From NCBI GenBank assembly GCA_031268615.1, contig JAIRWZ010000107.1:1-13800 (forward strand): a stretch of 13,800 bases of DNA, read 5' to 3'. The position numbers were made by a program, and so were the translations under genes. Under the pieces are notes generated by a model. That model did no database searches, was not told the DNA's origin, and saw nothing but the letters and a program-made list of their open reading frames with translations. Origin of the DNA: Actinomycetes bacterium. Its GTDB lineage: Bacteria; Actinomycetota; Coriobacteriia; WRKU01; WQUG01. This document shows positions 5,943 through 13,434 of the stretch, one piece after another (positions within the stretch are counted from its first letter, which is position 1; the number at the start of each line of letters is the position of its first letter).

Positions 5943-7907
5943 TTGCAGCAACGTAACAAAAACATACGAACCATACTCATTTATCTGGCAATTTTGGGCG
6001 CTTTGGCATGGGCGGTGGCGGTGCAGGTCAATCGCGGCACGCCGTCTGCGGCACCGACCAAGTTGACGACCGGACAATTCGTCACCGCAGTGAAAGAGAA
6101 ACGTGTCAAGTCGGTGGAGTATAAGACCGAAGATGGGTCCCTGGCGGGCGAGTTCTGGCAAAAAAAGGCGGATCAGGACGCTGCGGCGGCCGATAAGAAA
6201 CTAAAGAAATTCACGTCAACGTGGGCGGGCAACGATGCTTTTGCCGAGTTTGCGCAACGCGAATCCTTCGTCAATTACACCATTAACAACAAGGGACAAA
6301 GTATCTGGATTACCATTCTGTCCTCGCTGCTGCCGACGGTTCTGTTGATTGGCATGATGATTTTTTTCTTAAACCAGATTCAAGGCGGCAACCGCGGCGT
6401 CATGAATTTCGGGCGCGCGCGAGCCAAGCGTAACGACAAAGAGAAACAAAAAATCACCTTTGCGGATGTGGCAGGCGTCGATGAGGCCATCGCCGAGCTG
6501 GGCGAAGTCAAGGACTTTCTATCCAATCCTGCGCGTTTTGAAGAACTGGGCGCGCGTATCCCCAAGGGCGTGTTGTTAGTGGGACCTCCCGGAACGGGTA
6601 AAACCCTTCTGGCGCGCGCGGTGGCCGGCGAAGCCGATGTGCCCTTCTTTACTATTTCTGGTTCAGATTTTGTGGAGATGTTTGTTGGCGTAGGCGCCTC
6701 GCGGGTGCGGGATTTGTTTGAGCAAGCAAAGGCCGAGGCTCCGGCAATAATCTTTATGGATGAAATCGACGCCGTTGGACGCCAGCGCGGTACGGGTCTG
6801 GGCGGCGGTCACGATGAACGTGAACAAACTCTGAACGCCTTGCTGGTCGAGATGGACGGCTTTGAAATGCAGGATAACGTCATTTTGATTGCCGCCACCA
6901 ATCGGCCCGATGTGTTGGATCCGGCGTTGCTGCGCCCAGGTCGTTTCGACCGCCAGATTGTCGTAGACCGACCTGACCTGAAGGGGCGCGAGGCGATTCT
7001 GCGCATACATGCGAAAAATAAGCCCATGGCTGACGACGTTGACCTAAGCGTCATTGCGCGTCGCACGCCTGGGTTCACCGGCGCCGACTTGCGCAACTTG
7101 TTAAATGAAGCGGCGTTGTTGGCGGCGCGCGCGGGTAAGCAACAAATTGACATGACCGAAGTCGAGGAAGGTATCGACCGCGTCCTCATGGGGCCGGAGC
7201 GCAAAAGCCGTCTGATTTCCGATGACGAGAAACGCACCATCGCCTTCCACGAATCGGGGCATGCCATCGTGGGGCATTTCCTGCCGAACTCTGACCCCGT
7301 ACACAAGGTCACCATCATTCCCCGCGGTGGTTCTTTAGGCTCAACGTGGCAACTGCCGACCGAGGACCGTTTCCTCACGACGAAAAAAGAAATGCTCGAT
7401 GACATAGCGGTGCTGCTGTCAGGGCGTGCCGCGGAACAACTGACTTCGGGCGACATCACCACCGGCGCGTCCAATGATATCGAGCGCGCGTCCAAAATCG
7501 CCAAAGACATGGTGACGCGCTTCGGCATGAGTGACCGTCTGGGCCCGCAGGCTTTCGGCGACCAAAACGAGGCGGTATTTCTGGGACGGGACTTTTCCAA
7601 CAACATCGACTACGCAGAGGAAACCGCGGCTGTCATCGACCAGGAAATCGCGCGCATTGTCAGTCAGGGCTACGACCGCGCGACCGACATTCTGGAACGT
7701 GAAAACGCGCTGCTGCATACGATGGCTGACAAGCTGATTGAGAAAGAGACTCTGGAGGGCGACGAGCTGAAAGCGCTGTTCAATAGCGGCAATGGCACGG
7801 AGACCCCCGATAGCGCAGAAGCTCAGGACCGGGCAGAGACCCCCGAAGGTGCAGAAGCTCAGGACCACACAGAGACCCCCGAAGACCCAGAGCATGGACC
7901 GAGATAA
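5943..7907 (+). CDS. ftsH: ATP-dependent zinc metalloprotease FtsH
   Basis: This is a membrane-bound AAA+ protease that extracts and degrades membrane and regulatory proteins. The 654-residue product has two membrane helices (about 10-29 and 121-142) flanking a small extracytoplasmic domain, an AAA+ domain with Walker A GPPGTGKT (214-221), Walker B IIFMDEID, and the second region of homology [20 protein letters not shown], then the zinc site HESGH (436-440; HEAGH in most relatives) with the later Asp-containing [13 protein letters not shown] segment. The start is a TTG at 5943 preceded by GAAGGGA. After the peptidase domain the protein ends in an unusual acidic tail built from 12-residue repeats. 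The last 14 bases overlap folE, so the two are probably translationally coupled. Confidence 0.97.
   Translation: MQQRNKNIRTILIYLAILGALAWAVAVQVNRGTPSAAPTKLTTGQFVTAVKEKRVKSVEYKTEDGSLAGEFWQKKADQDAAAADKKLKKFTSTWAGNDAFAEFAQRESFVNYTINNKGQSIWITILSSLLPTVLLIGMMIFFLNQIQGGNRGVMNFGRARAKRNDKEKQKITFADVAGVDEAIAELGEVKDFLSNPARFEELGARIPKGVLLVGPPGTGKTLLARAVAGEADVPFFTISGSDFVEMFVGVGASRVRDLFEQAKAEAPAIIFMDEIDAVGRQRGTGLGGGHDEREQTLNALLVEMDGFEMQDNVILIAATNRPDVLDPALLRPGRFDRQIVVDRPDLKGREAILRIHAKNKPMADDVDLSVIARRTPGFTGADLRNLLNEAALLAARAGKQQIDMTEVEEGIDRVLMGPERKSRLISDDEKRTIAFHESGHAIVGHFLPNSDPVHKVTIIPRGGSLGSTWQLPTEDRFLTTKKEMLDDIAVLLSGRAAEQLTSGDITTGASNDIERASKIAKDMVTRFGMSDRLGPQAFGDQNEAVFLGRDFSNNIDYAEETAAVIDQEIARIVSQGYDRATDILERENALLHTMADKLIEKETLEGDELKALFNSGNGTETPDSAEAQDRAETPEGAEAQDHTETPEDPEHGPR
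7800..7890 (+). repeat. 36-bp tandem repeat in the ftsH tail
   Basis: Units at 7800-7835 and 7836-7871 and a partial third from 7872 encode [24 protein letters not shown] and ETPEDPE. The unit length is a multiple of three, so the frame is kept. The folE start codon lies just past the third unit. Confidence 0.85.
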
Positions 7908-8454
7908 AATCGCTGACGGGGTTCGTCTGATTCTAGAGGGCATTGGCGAAGACCCCGACCGCGAAGGCCTGCGGCGCACGCCAAATCGCGTCGCCGCGAT
8001 GTATGAGGAAATCTGTGCGGGACTGAACGAAGACGCCGCCGAACACTTTCAGGTGACTTTCAACGAGGGCCACCAGGAAATGGTGCTGGTGCGCGACATT
8101 CCCCTGTACTCGCTGTGCGAACACCACCTGGCGCCCTTTTTCGGTATGGCGCACATTGCCTACATCCCCAACGCTGATGGCCGGATTTGCGGTCTGTCGA
8201 AACTGGCGCGCGTCGTCGATGTATTTGCCCGCCGCCCCCAGATACAGGAACGGCTGACCTCACAAATTGCCGAGGCCATCGTCAAACACCTGCGTCCGAT
8301 GGGCGTCATCGTCGTCATCGAAGCGGAACACCTGTGCATGTCAATGCGCGGGGTGCGCAAACCGGGTACGCTGACCGTAACCAGCGCGGTGCGCGGAGCT
8401 TTTGCGACCAATCACAAGACTCGCGCGGAAGCTCTCTCTCTCATTCATACGTGA
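7894..8454 (+). CDS. folE: GTP cyclohydrolase I
   Basis: This enzyme converts GTP to 7,8-dihydroneopterin triphosphate, the first step of folate synthesis. The 186-residue product matches the family over its full length: the [16 protein letters not shown] helix, the zinc motif with C-E-H-H in [11 protein letters not shown], the [23 protein letters not shown] block, and the second zinc cysteine in [12 protein letters not shown]. The start at 7894 ([10 protein letters not shown]) is the natural one; the frame is open further upstream but that part encodes ftsH in another frame. It overlaps ftsH by 14 bases, and its TGA stop overlaps the folP GTG start in GTGA at 8451-8454. Confidence 0.97.
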   Translation: MDRDKIADGVRLILEGIGEDPDREGLRRTPNRVAAMYEEICAGLNEDAAEHFQVTFNEGHQEMVLVRDIPLYSLCEHHLAPFFGMAHIAYIPNADGRICGLSKLARVVDVFARRPQIQERLTSQIAEAIVKHLRPMGVIVVIEAEHLCMSMRGVRKPGTLTVTSAVRGAFATNHKTRAEALSLIHT

Positions 8455-8463
8455 GTACGTCCA
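8451..8463 (+). repeat. Repeated 13-base word at the folE/folP junction
   Basis: GTGAGTACGTCCA followed by TGTCTG fits the extended consensus. Its first three bases are the proposed folP start codon and also overlap the folE stop. The same arrangement recurs at birA. Confidence 0.6.
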
Positions 8464-10166
8464 TGTCTGGAAGTCATTGCCAAGGCGGGGAGTCCAAAGG
8501 TTGGGATACCGGTCAGAACCTGGAGCTGGAGCCAGGGCTGAGGGGTGGGGGTACCGGTCAGAACCCGGGGCCCCGGGTCGCAAAGCTTGCGCTTTGCTCC
8601 GCCCCAGGACCTGACCGGCACCCCCAGCCCCCAGCCCCCGAAGTTGCAAAGATGGAGCTTTGCTCCGCCCCGGGACCTGATTGGCACCCCCAGCCTTCAG
8701 CTTCTGGGATGCAACATCTGACCGACACCCATACTCCCCAGCCCCCGGTCCCTGGGTCCCAAAATCTGACTTCTATTTTCAGCTCCCAGTCCTCTGGGGT
8801 TGTGCGAGTTATGGGTATTGTTAATGTGACGCCCGATTCCTTTTCTGACGGGGGGCACTATGCTACGACAGAGAGGGCCGTGGCCCATGCGCTTGAGATG
8901 GTGGACGCGGGAGCTTCGATTATAGATATCGGGGGCGAATCGACACGTCCCGGCGCAGAGCCGGTTAGCGCGGCGGTTGAAACCGCTCGTGTCGTTCCAG
9001 TTATTGAAAAACTGCAAGGACAAGAGTTTGTAGGGACACCTTTCGGGCGAAGCCCGATTGGTGTCCGCCTCGCGGCGAGAACCGACGGACAGCAACCTGC
9101 CGCTGTGCGCCGAAAAGCTGTTTCTGCAAACCCTGTCACAATTTCTATCGACACCTACCATCCGGAGGTCGCGAAGTCCGCCTACCTTGCCGGTGCGCGC
9201 ATGCTCAACGACATCAGCGGCTTTCGTGACTCGGCTCTAATTGCGCTGGCAGCGGGCACGGTGGCTGACTGTGTGGTCATGCACATGCGCGACAATCCGC
9301 GCCATATGCAGGACGACCCTCACTACGACGATGTGGTGGTCGAGGTCAACGACTGGTTGCTGGAACGAGCGGCTGCCTTGGAAGCGGCTGGTGTGGCGCC
9401 TGGGCGTATAGTGCTGGACCCTGGCTTTGGCTTTGGCAAAACCGGTGGGCACAACTTGCAATTGCTGGCGGCAATGCCGAGGCTCTGCACCGATTGGCAT
9501 GCGCGGGGCTATCAGGTGCTGGTCGGTGTGTCGCGCAAGCGTTTTATCGGGGACCTTTTCGGTATTGAGGAACCTCTGAATCGTGATGAGATGTCGGCGG
9601 ACATCGCTGCGGCGCTGGCCGCAGCCGGAGCCGATATCGTACGTGTTCACAATGTTGCCGCGACAGTCGCCGCCCTCGCGCGGCAGGACCAGCCACCACG
9701 CGACGCCTATATAGCGCTTGGCTCCAATCAGGGAGACGCGTGGGCGCACTTGCAGCGGGCAACAGACTTGCTGCGCACCATACCGCTGACAGGTGTGGAC
9801 GCACTCGCTACGCCAGTGTTAACGGAACCGGCTTATGATGAGGACCAGCCACCTTTTGCTAACACCGTCGTTCGCGTCTCGACGCAGTTGAGCGCCTGTG
9901 CGCTCTTTGCCTTTTTGCAGGCGATTGAGGTGCAGATGGGACGCGTCAAAACGCGCGTCAATGGACCGCGGGTTATCGACGTGGATTTGCTGGATTACGA
10001 AGGCCTGGCCTTGCGTTTGCCGGGGCTGACGCTGCCGCATCCGCGCCTTGAGGAACGGGCCTTTGTGGTGGAGCCTTTACGTGAAATCGCGCCCCAGTTG
10101 CCGCTGCCGTCGTCAGACTTGTTGCCGTATGGTCGTATTATTCGCCGGTTGGACAGGTTACAATAG
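8451..10166 (+). CDS. folP-folK: Fused dihydropteroate synthase and HPPK (FolP-FolK)
   Basis: This is a bifunctional folate enzyme of 571 residues. The first activity (DHPS) joins pABA to dihydropterin pyrophosphate; the second (HPPK) makes that pyrophosphate. FolP motifs: [15 protein letters not shown] (from residue 121), [54 protein letters not shown]. FolK begins near residue 419 with [11 protein letters not shown] and shows [11 protein letters not shown] and [16 protein letters not shown]. No FolB aldolase lies between them. I chose GTG 8451 because it overlaps the folE stop as in the dedA/birA junction; GTG 8802 or ATG 8709 would remove most of the N-terminal extension. Two abnormal parts: residues about 10-115 are repeat-rich and unrelated to DHPS, and about 35 extra residues lie between VVPVIEKL and TISIDT. 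DHPS active-site motifs are otherwise complete. Confidence 0.92.
   Translation: MSTSMSGSHCQGGESKGWDTGQNLELEPGLRGGGTGQNPGPRVAKLALCSAPGPDRHPQPPAPEVAKMELCSAPGPDWHPQPSASGMQHLTDTHTPQPPVPGSQNLTSIFSSQSSGVVRVMGIVNVTPDSFSDGGHYATTERAVAHALEMVDAGASIIDIGGESTRPGAEPVSAAVETARVVPVIEKLQGQEFVGTPFGRSPIGVRLAARTDGQQPAAVRRKAVSANPVTISIDTYHPEVAKSAYLAGARMLNDISGFRDSALIALAAGTVADCVVMHMRDNPRHMQDDPHYDDVVVEVNDWLLERAAALEAAGVAPGRIVLDPGFGFGKTGGHNLQLLAAMPRLCTDWHARGYQVLVGVSRKRFIGDLFGIEEPLNRDEMSADIAAALAAAGADIVRVHNVAATVAALARQDQPPRDAYIALGSNQGDAWAHLQRATDLLRTIPLTGVDALATPVLTEPAYDEDQPPFANTVVRVSTQLSACALFAFLQAIEVQMGRVKTRVNGPRVIDVDLLDYEGLALRLPGLTLPHPRLEERAFVVEPLREIAPQLPLPSSDLLPYGRIIRRLDRLQ
8501..8760 (+). repeat. Cluster of direct and inverted repeats in the folP N-terminal extension
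   Basis: Two 66-base direct units start at 8580 and 8646, with a decayed third from about 8711; in the folP frame they read [18 protein letters not shown]. TACCGGTCAGAACC occurs at about 8509 and 8552. The segment 8535-8570 is an imperfect inverse (about 30 of 36) of 8602-8637, enclosing the self-complementary CCCGGGGCCCCGGG (8564-8577) and the hairpin GCAAAGC-TTGC-GCTTTGC (8580-8597). A second hairpin, GCAAAG/CTTTGC, lies at 8646-8663. The arrangement is typical of mobile extragenic palindromic elements. Confidence 0.8.
9016..9132 (+). repeat. Palindrome-bearing in-frame insertion in folP
   Basis: GGACACC (9034-9040) pairs with GGTGTCC (9060-9066), and inside it TCGGGC (9043-9048) pairs with GCCCGA (9052-9057) around a GAA loop. 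Further small hairpins follow: CTCG/CGAG at 9069-9079 and ACAGC/GCTGT at 9089-9106. Together these account for the roughly 35 residues that normal DHPS proteins lack at this point. The frame is preserved. Exact boundaries are uncertain. Confidence 0.7.
9796..9808 (-). repeat. Repeated 13-base word, copy in the folK part
   Basis: On the minus strand it reads GCGAGTGCGTCCA followed by CACCTG, fitting the extended consensus. On the coding strand it encodes V-D-A-L-A near the start of the FolK domain. Confidence 0.6.
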
Positions 10167-10203
10167 GGGTCAGCAATGACCGGAAAGAGAAGGGTGCTGC
10201 CTC

Positions 10204-11166
10204 ATGTTTACCGCGCGTTCATTTCACGAGTATAAGAAAGCTGACAAGCGCATTGTCATGTGTACCGCCTATGACGTTTGGCAGGGGCGTCTGGCTGCCG
10301 CTGCCGGTATCGACGCCATTTTGGTGGGGGATTCGATGGGCACGACGACTCTGGGCCTGGACTCGACGTTGGGCGTAAGCGTTGACGATATCGCGCGCGC
10401 GACGGCTGCGGTTGTGGCGGGGGCGGGATCTGAAGCCTTTGTGGTGGCGGACATGCCGTTTATGAGCTACCAAGTATCTTTCGAGGAAGGCATGCGTAAC
10501 GCCGGGCGGCTGGTGGCACAGTCGGGGGCGGCGGCCGTCAAAGTCGAGGGCGCTTCGCCCGATACGCTGACTTTGGTTGAAGGTCTGACTGCCGCGGGCA
10601 TTCCCGTAGTGGGACATTTGGGTCTGACGCCGCAGTCCTGGCGGGCCTTGGGCGGGTATCGGGTGCAGGCCAAAGAGCTTCCCGATATTTTGGATTTGCT
10701 GGTCGCCACCCATCTGCTGATGGAAGCGGGTATCTGTGCCCTGGTGCTGGAATGTGTGCCCAGTGAAGTCGCCAGGCAAATCACCGAGATTTTTGATGTG
10801 GCGACCATTGGTATCGGAGCCGGGCCATTCTGTGACGGAGAAGTACAGGTACTGCATGACCTGTTGGGGCTTGGCGGTGAGTTCACGCCGCGCCATGCTC
10901 AACGCCTGGTCAATTTGGAAGATATTGCGCTGCAGGCGCTGGAAACGTATGTGAGCGGCGTCCGGAAAAACACCTTCCCCGATGAAGCACAGACCGTTCA
11001 CATTAAACGAGAACTGGTCGAAGAGGCTTCGGCTGCCTTTGTGCAGCATATATTCGAAACTTTTGACGATGATGATGACGACGAGGAGGACGACGACTAC
11101 GGCGACGGTAATTCGCCACCAACGCCGCCGCCCTTTCTGGGAGGCTTCGGTGCCCATCGCAACTAA
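10204..11166 (+). CDS. panB: 3-methyl-2-oxobutanoate hydroxymethyltransferase
   Basis: PanB transfers a hydroxymethyl group from methylene-tetrahydrofolate to 2-oxoisovalerate, giving ketopantoate, the first committed step to pantothenate. The 320-residue product shows CTAYDVWQGRLAAAAGID, ILVGDSMGTTTLG, VVADMPFMSY, AVKVEGA, GIPVVGHLGLTPQSW and IGIGAGPFCDGEVQV, with metal- and substrate-binding residues in the usual places. It starts at ATG 10204, 37 bases after folK, with an AGAAGGG site upstream. The C-terminus is extended by an 11-residue Asp/Glu run (codons 11065-11097) and a Gly/Pro-rich end; this tail overlaps the panC start by 17 bases. The need for a folate co-substrate links it to the genes just upstream. 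Confidence 0.96.
   Translation: MFTARSFHEYKKADKRIVMCTAYDVWQGRLAAAAGIDAILVGDSMGTTTLGLDSTLGVSVDDIARATAAVVAGAGSEAFVVADMPFMSYQVSFEEGMRNAGRLVAQSGAAAVKVEGASPDTLTLVEGLTAAGIPVVGHLGLTPQSWRALGGYRVQAKELPDILDLLVATHLLMEAGICALVLECVPSEVARQITEIFDVATIGIGAGPFCDGEVQVLHDLLGLGGEFTPRHAQRLVNLEDIALQALETYVSGVRKNTFPDEAQTVHIKRELVEEASAAFVQHIFETFDDDDDDEEDDDYGDGNSPPTPPPFLGGFGAHRN
11065..11097 (+). repeat. GAY-rich low-complexity run at the end of panB
   Basis: Eleven consecutive Asp/Glu codons (DDDDDDEEDDD) lie beyond the conserved PanB fold, followed by a Gly/Pro-rich end. A similar run occurs in panC. Confidence 0.8.
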
Positions 11167-12151
11167 GCGCGAGCTTCGTCGTGAGATACGGAAGCGTCGT
11201 GAGACGGACGCGGAGGGTGCGCGACAGATACGGGTTGCGTTGGTGCCTACGATGGGGGCGCTGCACGAGGGTCACCTGTCACTGATTAAAGCGGCCGCGG
11301 GAAAGCATTCCTGCGTGGTCGTCTCAATTTTCGTCAATCCAACTCAGTTCGGTCAGGCCGCAGACTATGAGCGGTATCCGCGCGATGTGGAAGCTGACGC
11401 GCGTGCCGCCGTTGCCGCGGGAGCCGACCTTGTCTTTGCTCCGACAAGCGAAGAGATGTATCCGTTCGCCGCCCCTACCGTCAGCATTGACCCTGGAGCG
11501 ATTGCGCGACGCTGGGAAGGCGAGCAGCGTCCAGGTCATTTTGGCGGTGTGGCGCTGATAGTTACGAAGCTCCTTGCGCTGGTGCAGCCTGATACCGCGT
11601 ACTTTGGCGAGAAAGACTGGCAGCAGTATCGCGTCGTAAGTGACCTTGTCGCGGCTTTGGATATTCCGACCGACATCGTCGTCTGCCCCACGGTGCGCGC
11701 CGCCGACGGGCTGGCTCTGTCCAGCCGTAATCGTTTTCTGACCGCACAAGAGCGCGCGACGGCTGCTGCCGCCCTGTCACAGCTGCGCTCTGAAGCTGCT
11801 GCCGTCGCACGACAGGCGACGGCGCGCGCGGGGGGGATGGGGGTGAGGCTTGACCTTGACGATGACGATAACGATGACGACAGCCTTCGTCCTCGCCGTG
11901 TGGAGGCCCGCCTTACCACGTATCTGCGCGACGCTGGTCTGCAACCCGACTATGTCGCCATCGTCAACCCGACAACGCTGGAACCTGCCGTTGACTTTAA
12001 GGGCGACACACGTCTGCTGCTCGCGGCGCGCATGGGCAACAGCAGCGTGCGCCTTCTGGATACGCTGGCGCTGACAGCAGGCAATGACGAGGCCGCCGCC
12101 GACCCTCGCGTTCCGACTGCCCTCGCTGATGACAACGGAGCTTCGCGATGA
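11150..12151 (+). CDS. panC: Pantothenate synthetase
   Basis: PanC joins pantoate and beta-alanine with ATP hydrolysis to AMP, giving pantothenate. The 333-residue product contains PTMGALHEGHLSL, FVNPTQF, HFGGVALIVTKLLALVQPD, FGEKDWQQ and LALSSRNRFL, covering the ATP and pantoate sites. The GTG at 11150 gives the usual short lead into the first strand; the frame is open upstream but that part overlaps panB. Relative to typical members (about 280 residues) it has two additions: an Asp-rich insert near residues 227-250 in the C-terminal domain (run DDDDNDDD) and about 25 extra residues after VRLLDTLAL. The stop overlaps the dedA start in ATGA. No panD or panE is present in the window. Confidence 0.96.
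   Translation: MPIATKRELRREIRKRRETDAEGARQIRVALVPTMGALHEGHLSLIKAAAGKHSCVVVSIFVNPTQFGQAADYERYPRDVEADARAAVAAGADLVFAPTSEEMYPFAAPTVSIDPGAIARRWEGEQRPGHFGGVALIVTKLLALVQPDTAYFGEKDWQQYRVVSDLVAALDIPTDIVVCPTVRAADGLALSSRNRFLTAQERATAAAALSQLRSEAAAVARQATARAGGMGVRLDLDDDDNDDDSLRPRRVEARLTTYLRDAGLQPDYVAIVNPTTLEPAVDFKGDTRLLLAARMGNSSVRLLDTLALTAGNDEAAADPRVPTALADDNGASR
11858..11881 (+). repeat. GAY-rich low-complexity run inside panC
   Basis: Eight consecutive codons encode DDDDNDDD in a region between conserved PanC helices where relatives are shorter. The DNA is a GAC/GAT mix similar to the run in panB. Confidence 0.8.
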
Positions 12152-12885
12152 CCGTCCCCAATCTGGCGGACCTGCCCGCAGTCTTAAAGCCCATCGCTCC
12201 GGTCTACCTGTGGGTGGCGCAGAACTTTGTTCCCTGGGGTCTGATACTCCTTTTCTTCTCGTCGGCGATGGAAAACTGGCTGATTATAGGTCTGCTGACG
12301 CCAGGAGAAATCCTGATTGTGGCGGGCGCCTTTATCGCCTCCGACATCGGCGTATCCCTCGGCATTGTGCTGGGCGTCAGTGTTGCAGGCTCTACGGCCG
12401 GAATATTAGTCGCCTATCTCTTAGGTCGCAAACTGGGCGTGGAGGGTCTGCAAAAGCTGCTTGTCGCCTGGAACGGTTTGCCGCGTCTGCCACGTTTTCT
12501 GAAATTGAATCGCCATCTGGTCGATGACCTGGGGGAATACTTCGCCACACACGGGGCGGTAACTTCGTTTACAGCGCGCTTTGCCTACGGAGTCAAAGCC
12601 TTTATCCCTCCGGTCGCGGGCGCCGCTGGCATGAATCCTTTCGCGTTTATGGCGACGTCTCTGCTCGGCGGGGCGCTCTATACGACCCTGCTCATTGTGG
12701 CGGGCTGGTTCCTGCAACGCAACGTCCGTCTTGCCACCACTATTTTGAAAGGGCTTTCCACGTTTGGCTCGGTGATTTTGGTTGCCTTGGTGATTTTTGC
12801 GCTGCTGATACTGCGCCGGATTGCGTTGCGTCGTCAGTCGCGCAAGGGGCGCTTTCAGGCTAAGTCAGCCGGAAAAGACGAGTGA
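12148..12885 (+). CDS. DedA-family membrane protein
   Basis: DedA/VTT proteins are multi-pass membrane proteins; members have been tied to flipping of undecaprenyl phosphate and phosphatidylethanolamine and to membrane-potential maintenance. The 245-residue product has about five hydrophobic segments, the acidic signature with E42 and P52-G-E54 (LLTPGEILIVAGAF), the re-entrant region, then RFAYGVKAFIPPVAGAAGM, in which Lys replaces the more usual Arg of the 'G-x-R' motif, and a C-terminal helix followed by a basic tail. The start overlaps the panC stop (ATGA), and its own stop overlaps the birA GTG start (GTGA), so it is probably made together with panC and birA. The sequence gives no hint of substrate. 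Confidence 0.9.
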   Translation: MTVPNLADLPAVLKPIAPVYLWVAQNFVPWGLILLFFSSAMENWLIIGLLTPGEILIVAGAFIASDIGVSLGIVLGVSVAGSTAGILVAYLLGRKLGVEGLQKLLVAWNGLPRLPRFLKLNRHLVDDLGEYFATHGAVTSFTARFAYGVKAFIPPVAGAAGMNPFAFMATSLLGGALYTTLLIVAGWFLQRNVRLATTILKGLSTFGSVILVALVIFALLILRRIALRRQSRKGRFQAKSAGKDE

Positions 12886-12894
12886 GTACGCCCA
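12882..12894 (+). repeat. Repeated 13-base word at the dedA/birA junction
   Basis: GTGAGTACGCCCA followed by TTTCTG has C in place of T at the tenth base. As at folP, the word starts with the GTG start codon that overlaps the previous stop. Confidence 0.55.
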
Positions 12895-13430
12895 TTTCTG
12901 AAATGGAATTGCCTCCCATTATTCATCTCAACAGCTTGCCTTCTACTAATGACTATGCCAAAACCTTGGTGGCGGGGGGCAAGGCGGTGGTGGTGGTGGC
13001 CGATGAGCAGACCGCGGGCAAGGGGCAGTTTGACCGGCGCTGGTCGTCGCCGCCTGGCGGACTGTACTGCTCTTTTCTGCTGTGGCCGGATTGCGACTCG
13101 GCTGACTTTACGCGCCTGTCGCTTGCGACCGCCGAAGTCGTCGCTGACCTCACGCGTGATATGGTGGGCGCTGCGCCTGACGTTTACGTCAAAGCTCCCA
13201 ACGACGTCTATCTGGATGACAAAAAACTTGCCGGCATATTACTGGAAACGCGCGCGGCTGCGTCGTGGGTCATCATTGGCATTGGTATCAACATAAAACG
13301 GATTGACGACGCTCCGTCTTTTGCCTATCTGACCGACTACCTTCCCGCCGCGACGCCATCGACTGTTCTGGACGTACTCACATCACGACTTACGTCGCGA
13401 CTTTGTGGCGCACAAAGGAAGGAGGCTTGA
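12882..13430 (+). CDS. birA: Biotin-protein ligase, short form without DNA-binding domain
   Basis: The enzyme activates biotin to biotinyl-AMP and attaches it to a lysine of carboxylase carrier proteins. At 182 residues it covers only the catalytic core: no N-terminal helix-turn-helix, so it cannot be the E. coli type repressor, and no clear C-terminal SH3-like domain. Motifs: STN (21-23), ADEQTAGKGQFDRRW (40-54), KAPND (104-108), KKLAGILLE (114-122, with the catalytic-region Lys) and GIGINI (133-138). Two departures from E. coli: the adenylate loop GRGRRGR is GKGQFDR, so the Arg118 position is Gln, and KWPND is KAPND. The GTG start at 12882 overlaps the dedA stop. It directly precedes the biotin transporter gene, which supports the assignment. 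Confidence 0.9.
   Translation: MSTPISEMELPPIIHLNSLPSTNDYAKTLVAGGKAVVVVADEQTAGKGQFDRRWSSPPGGLYCSFLLWPDCDSADFTRLSLATAEVVADLTRDMVGAAPDVYVKAPNDVYLDDKKLAGILLETRAAASWVIIGIGINIKRIDDAPSFAYLTDYLPAATPSTVLDVLTSRLTSRLCGAQRKEA
13369..13381 (-). repeat. Repeated 13-base word near the birA 3' end
   Basis: On the minus strand it reads GTGAGTACGTCCA, identical to the folP-start copy. The next bases (GAACAG) do not fit the extended consensus. On the coding strand it encodes L-D-V-L-T. With the copy at 12882 it forms an inverted pair spanning birA. Confidence 0.6.
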
Positions 13431-13434
13431 ACGC

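Noticed and set aside
8187..8450. Longer FolP beginning at 8187
   Set aside because: It lies inside folE in another frame; the GTG at 8451 overlapping the folE stop is a better start.
10159..10164. TACAAT as a promoter -10 before panB
   Set aside because: It overlaps the folK stop and I find no -35 at a suitable distance.
10219..11157. Long open frame on the minus strand opposite panB
   Set aside because: It is a shadow of a GC-rich gene; its translation resembles no protein family while the plus strand encodes complete PanB.
12882..13430. birA as a frameshifted or broken gene
   Set aside because: It ends cleanly just before a strong ribosome binding site for bioY and has the main catalytic motifs, so a naturally short form is more likely.
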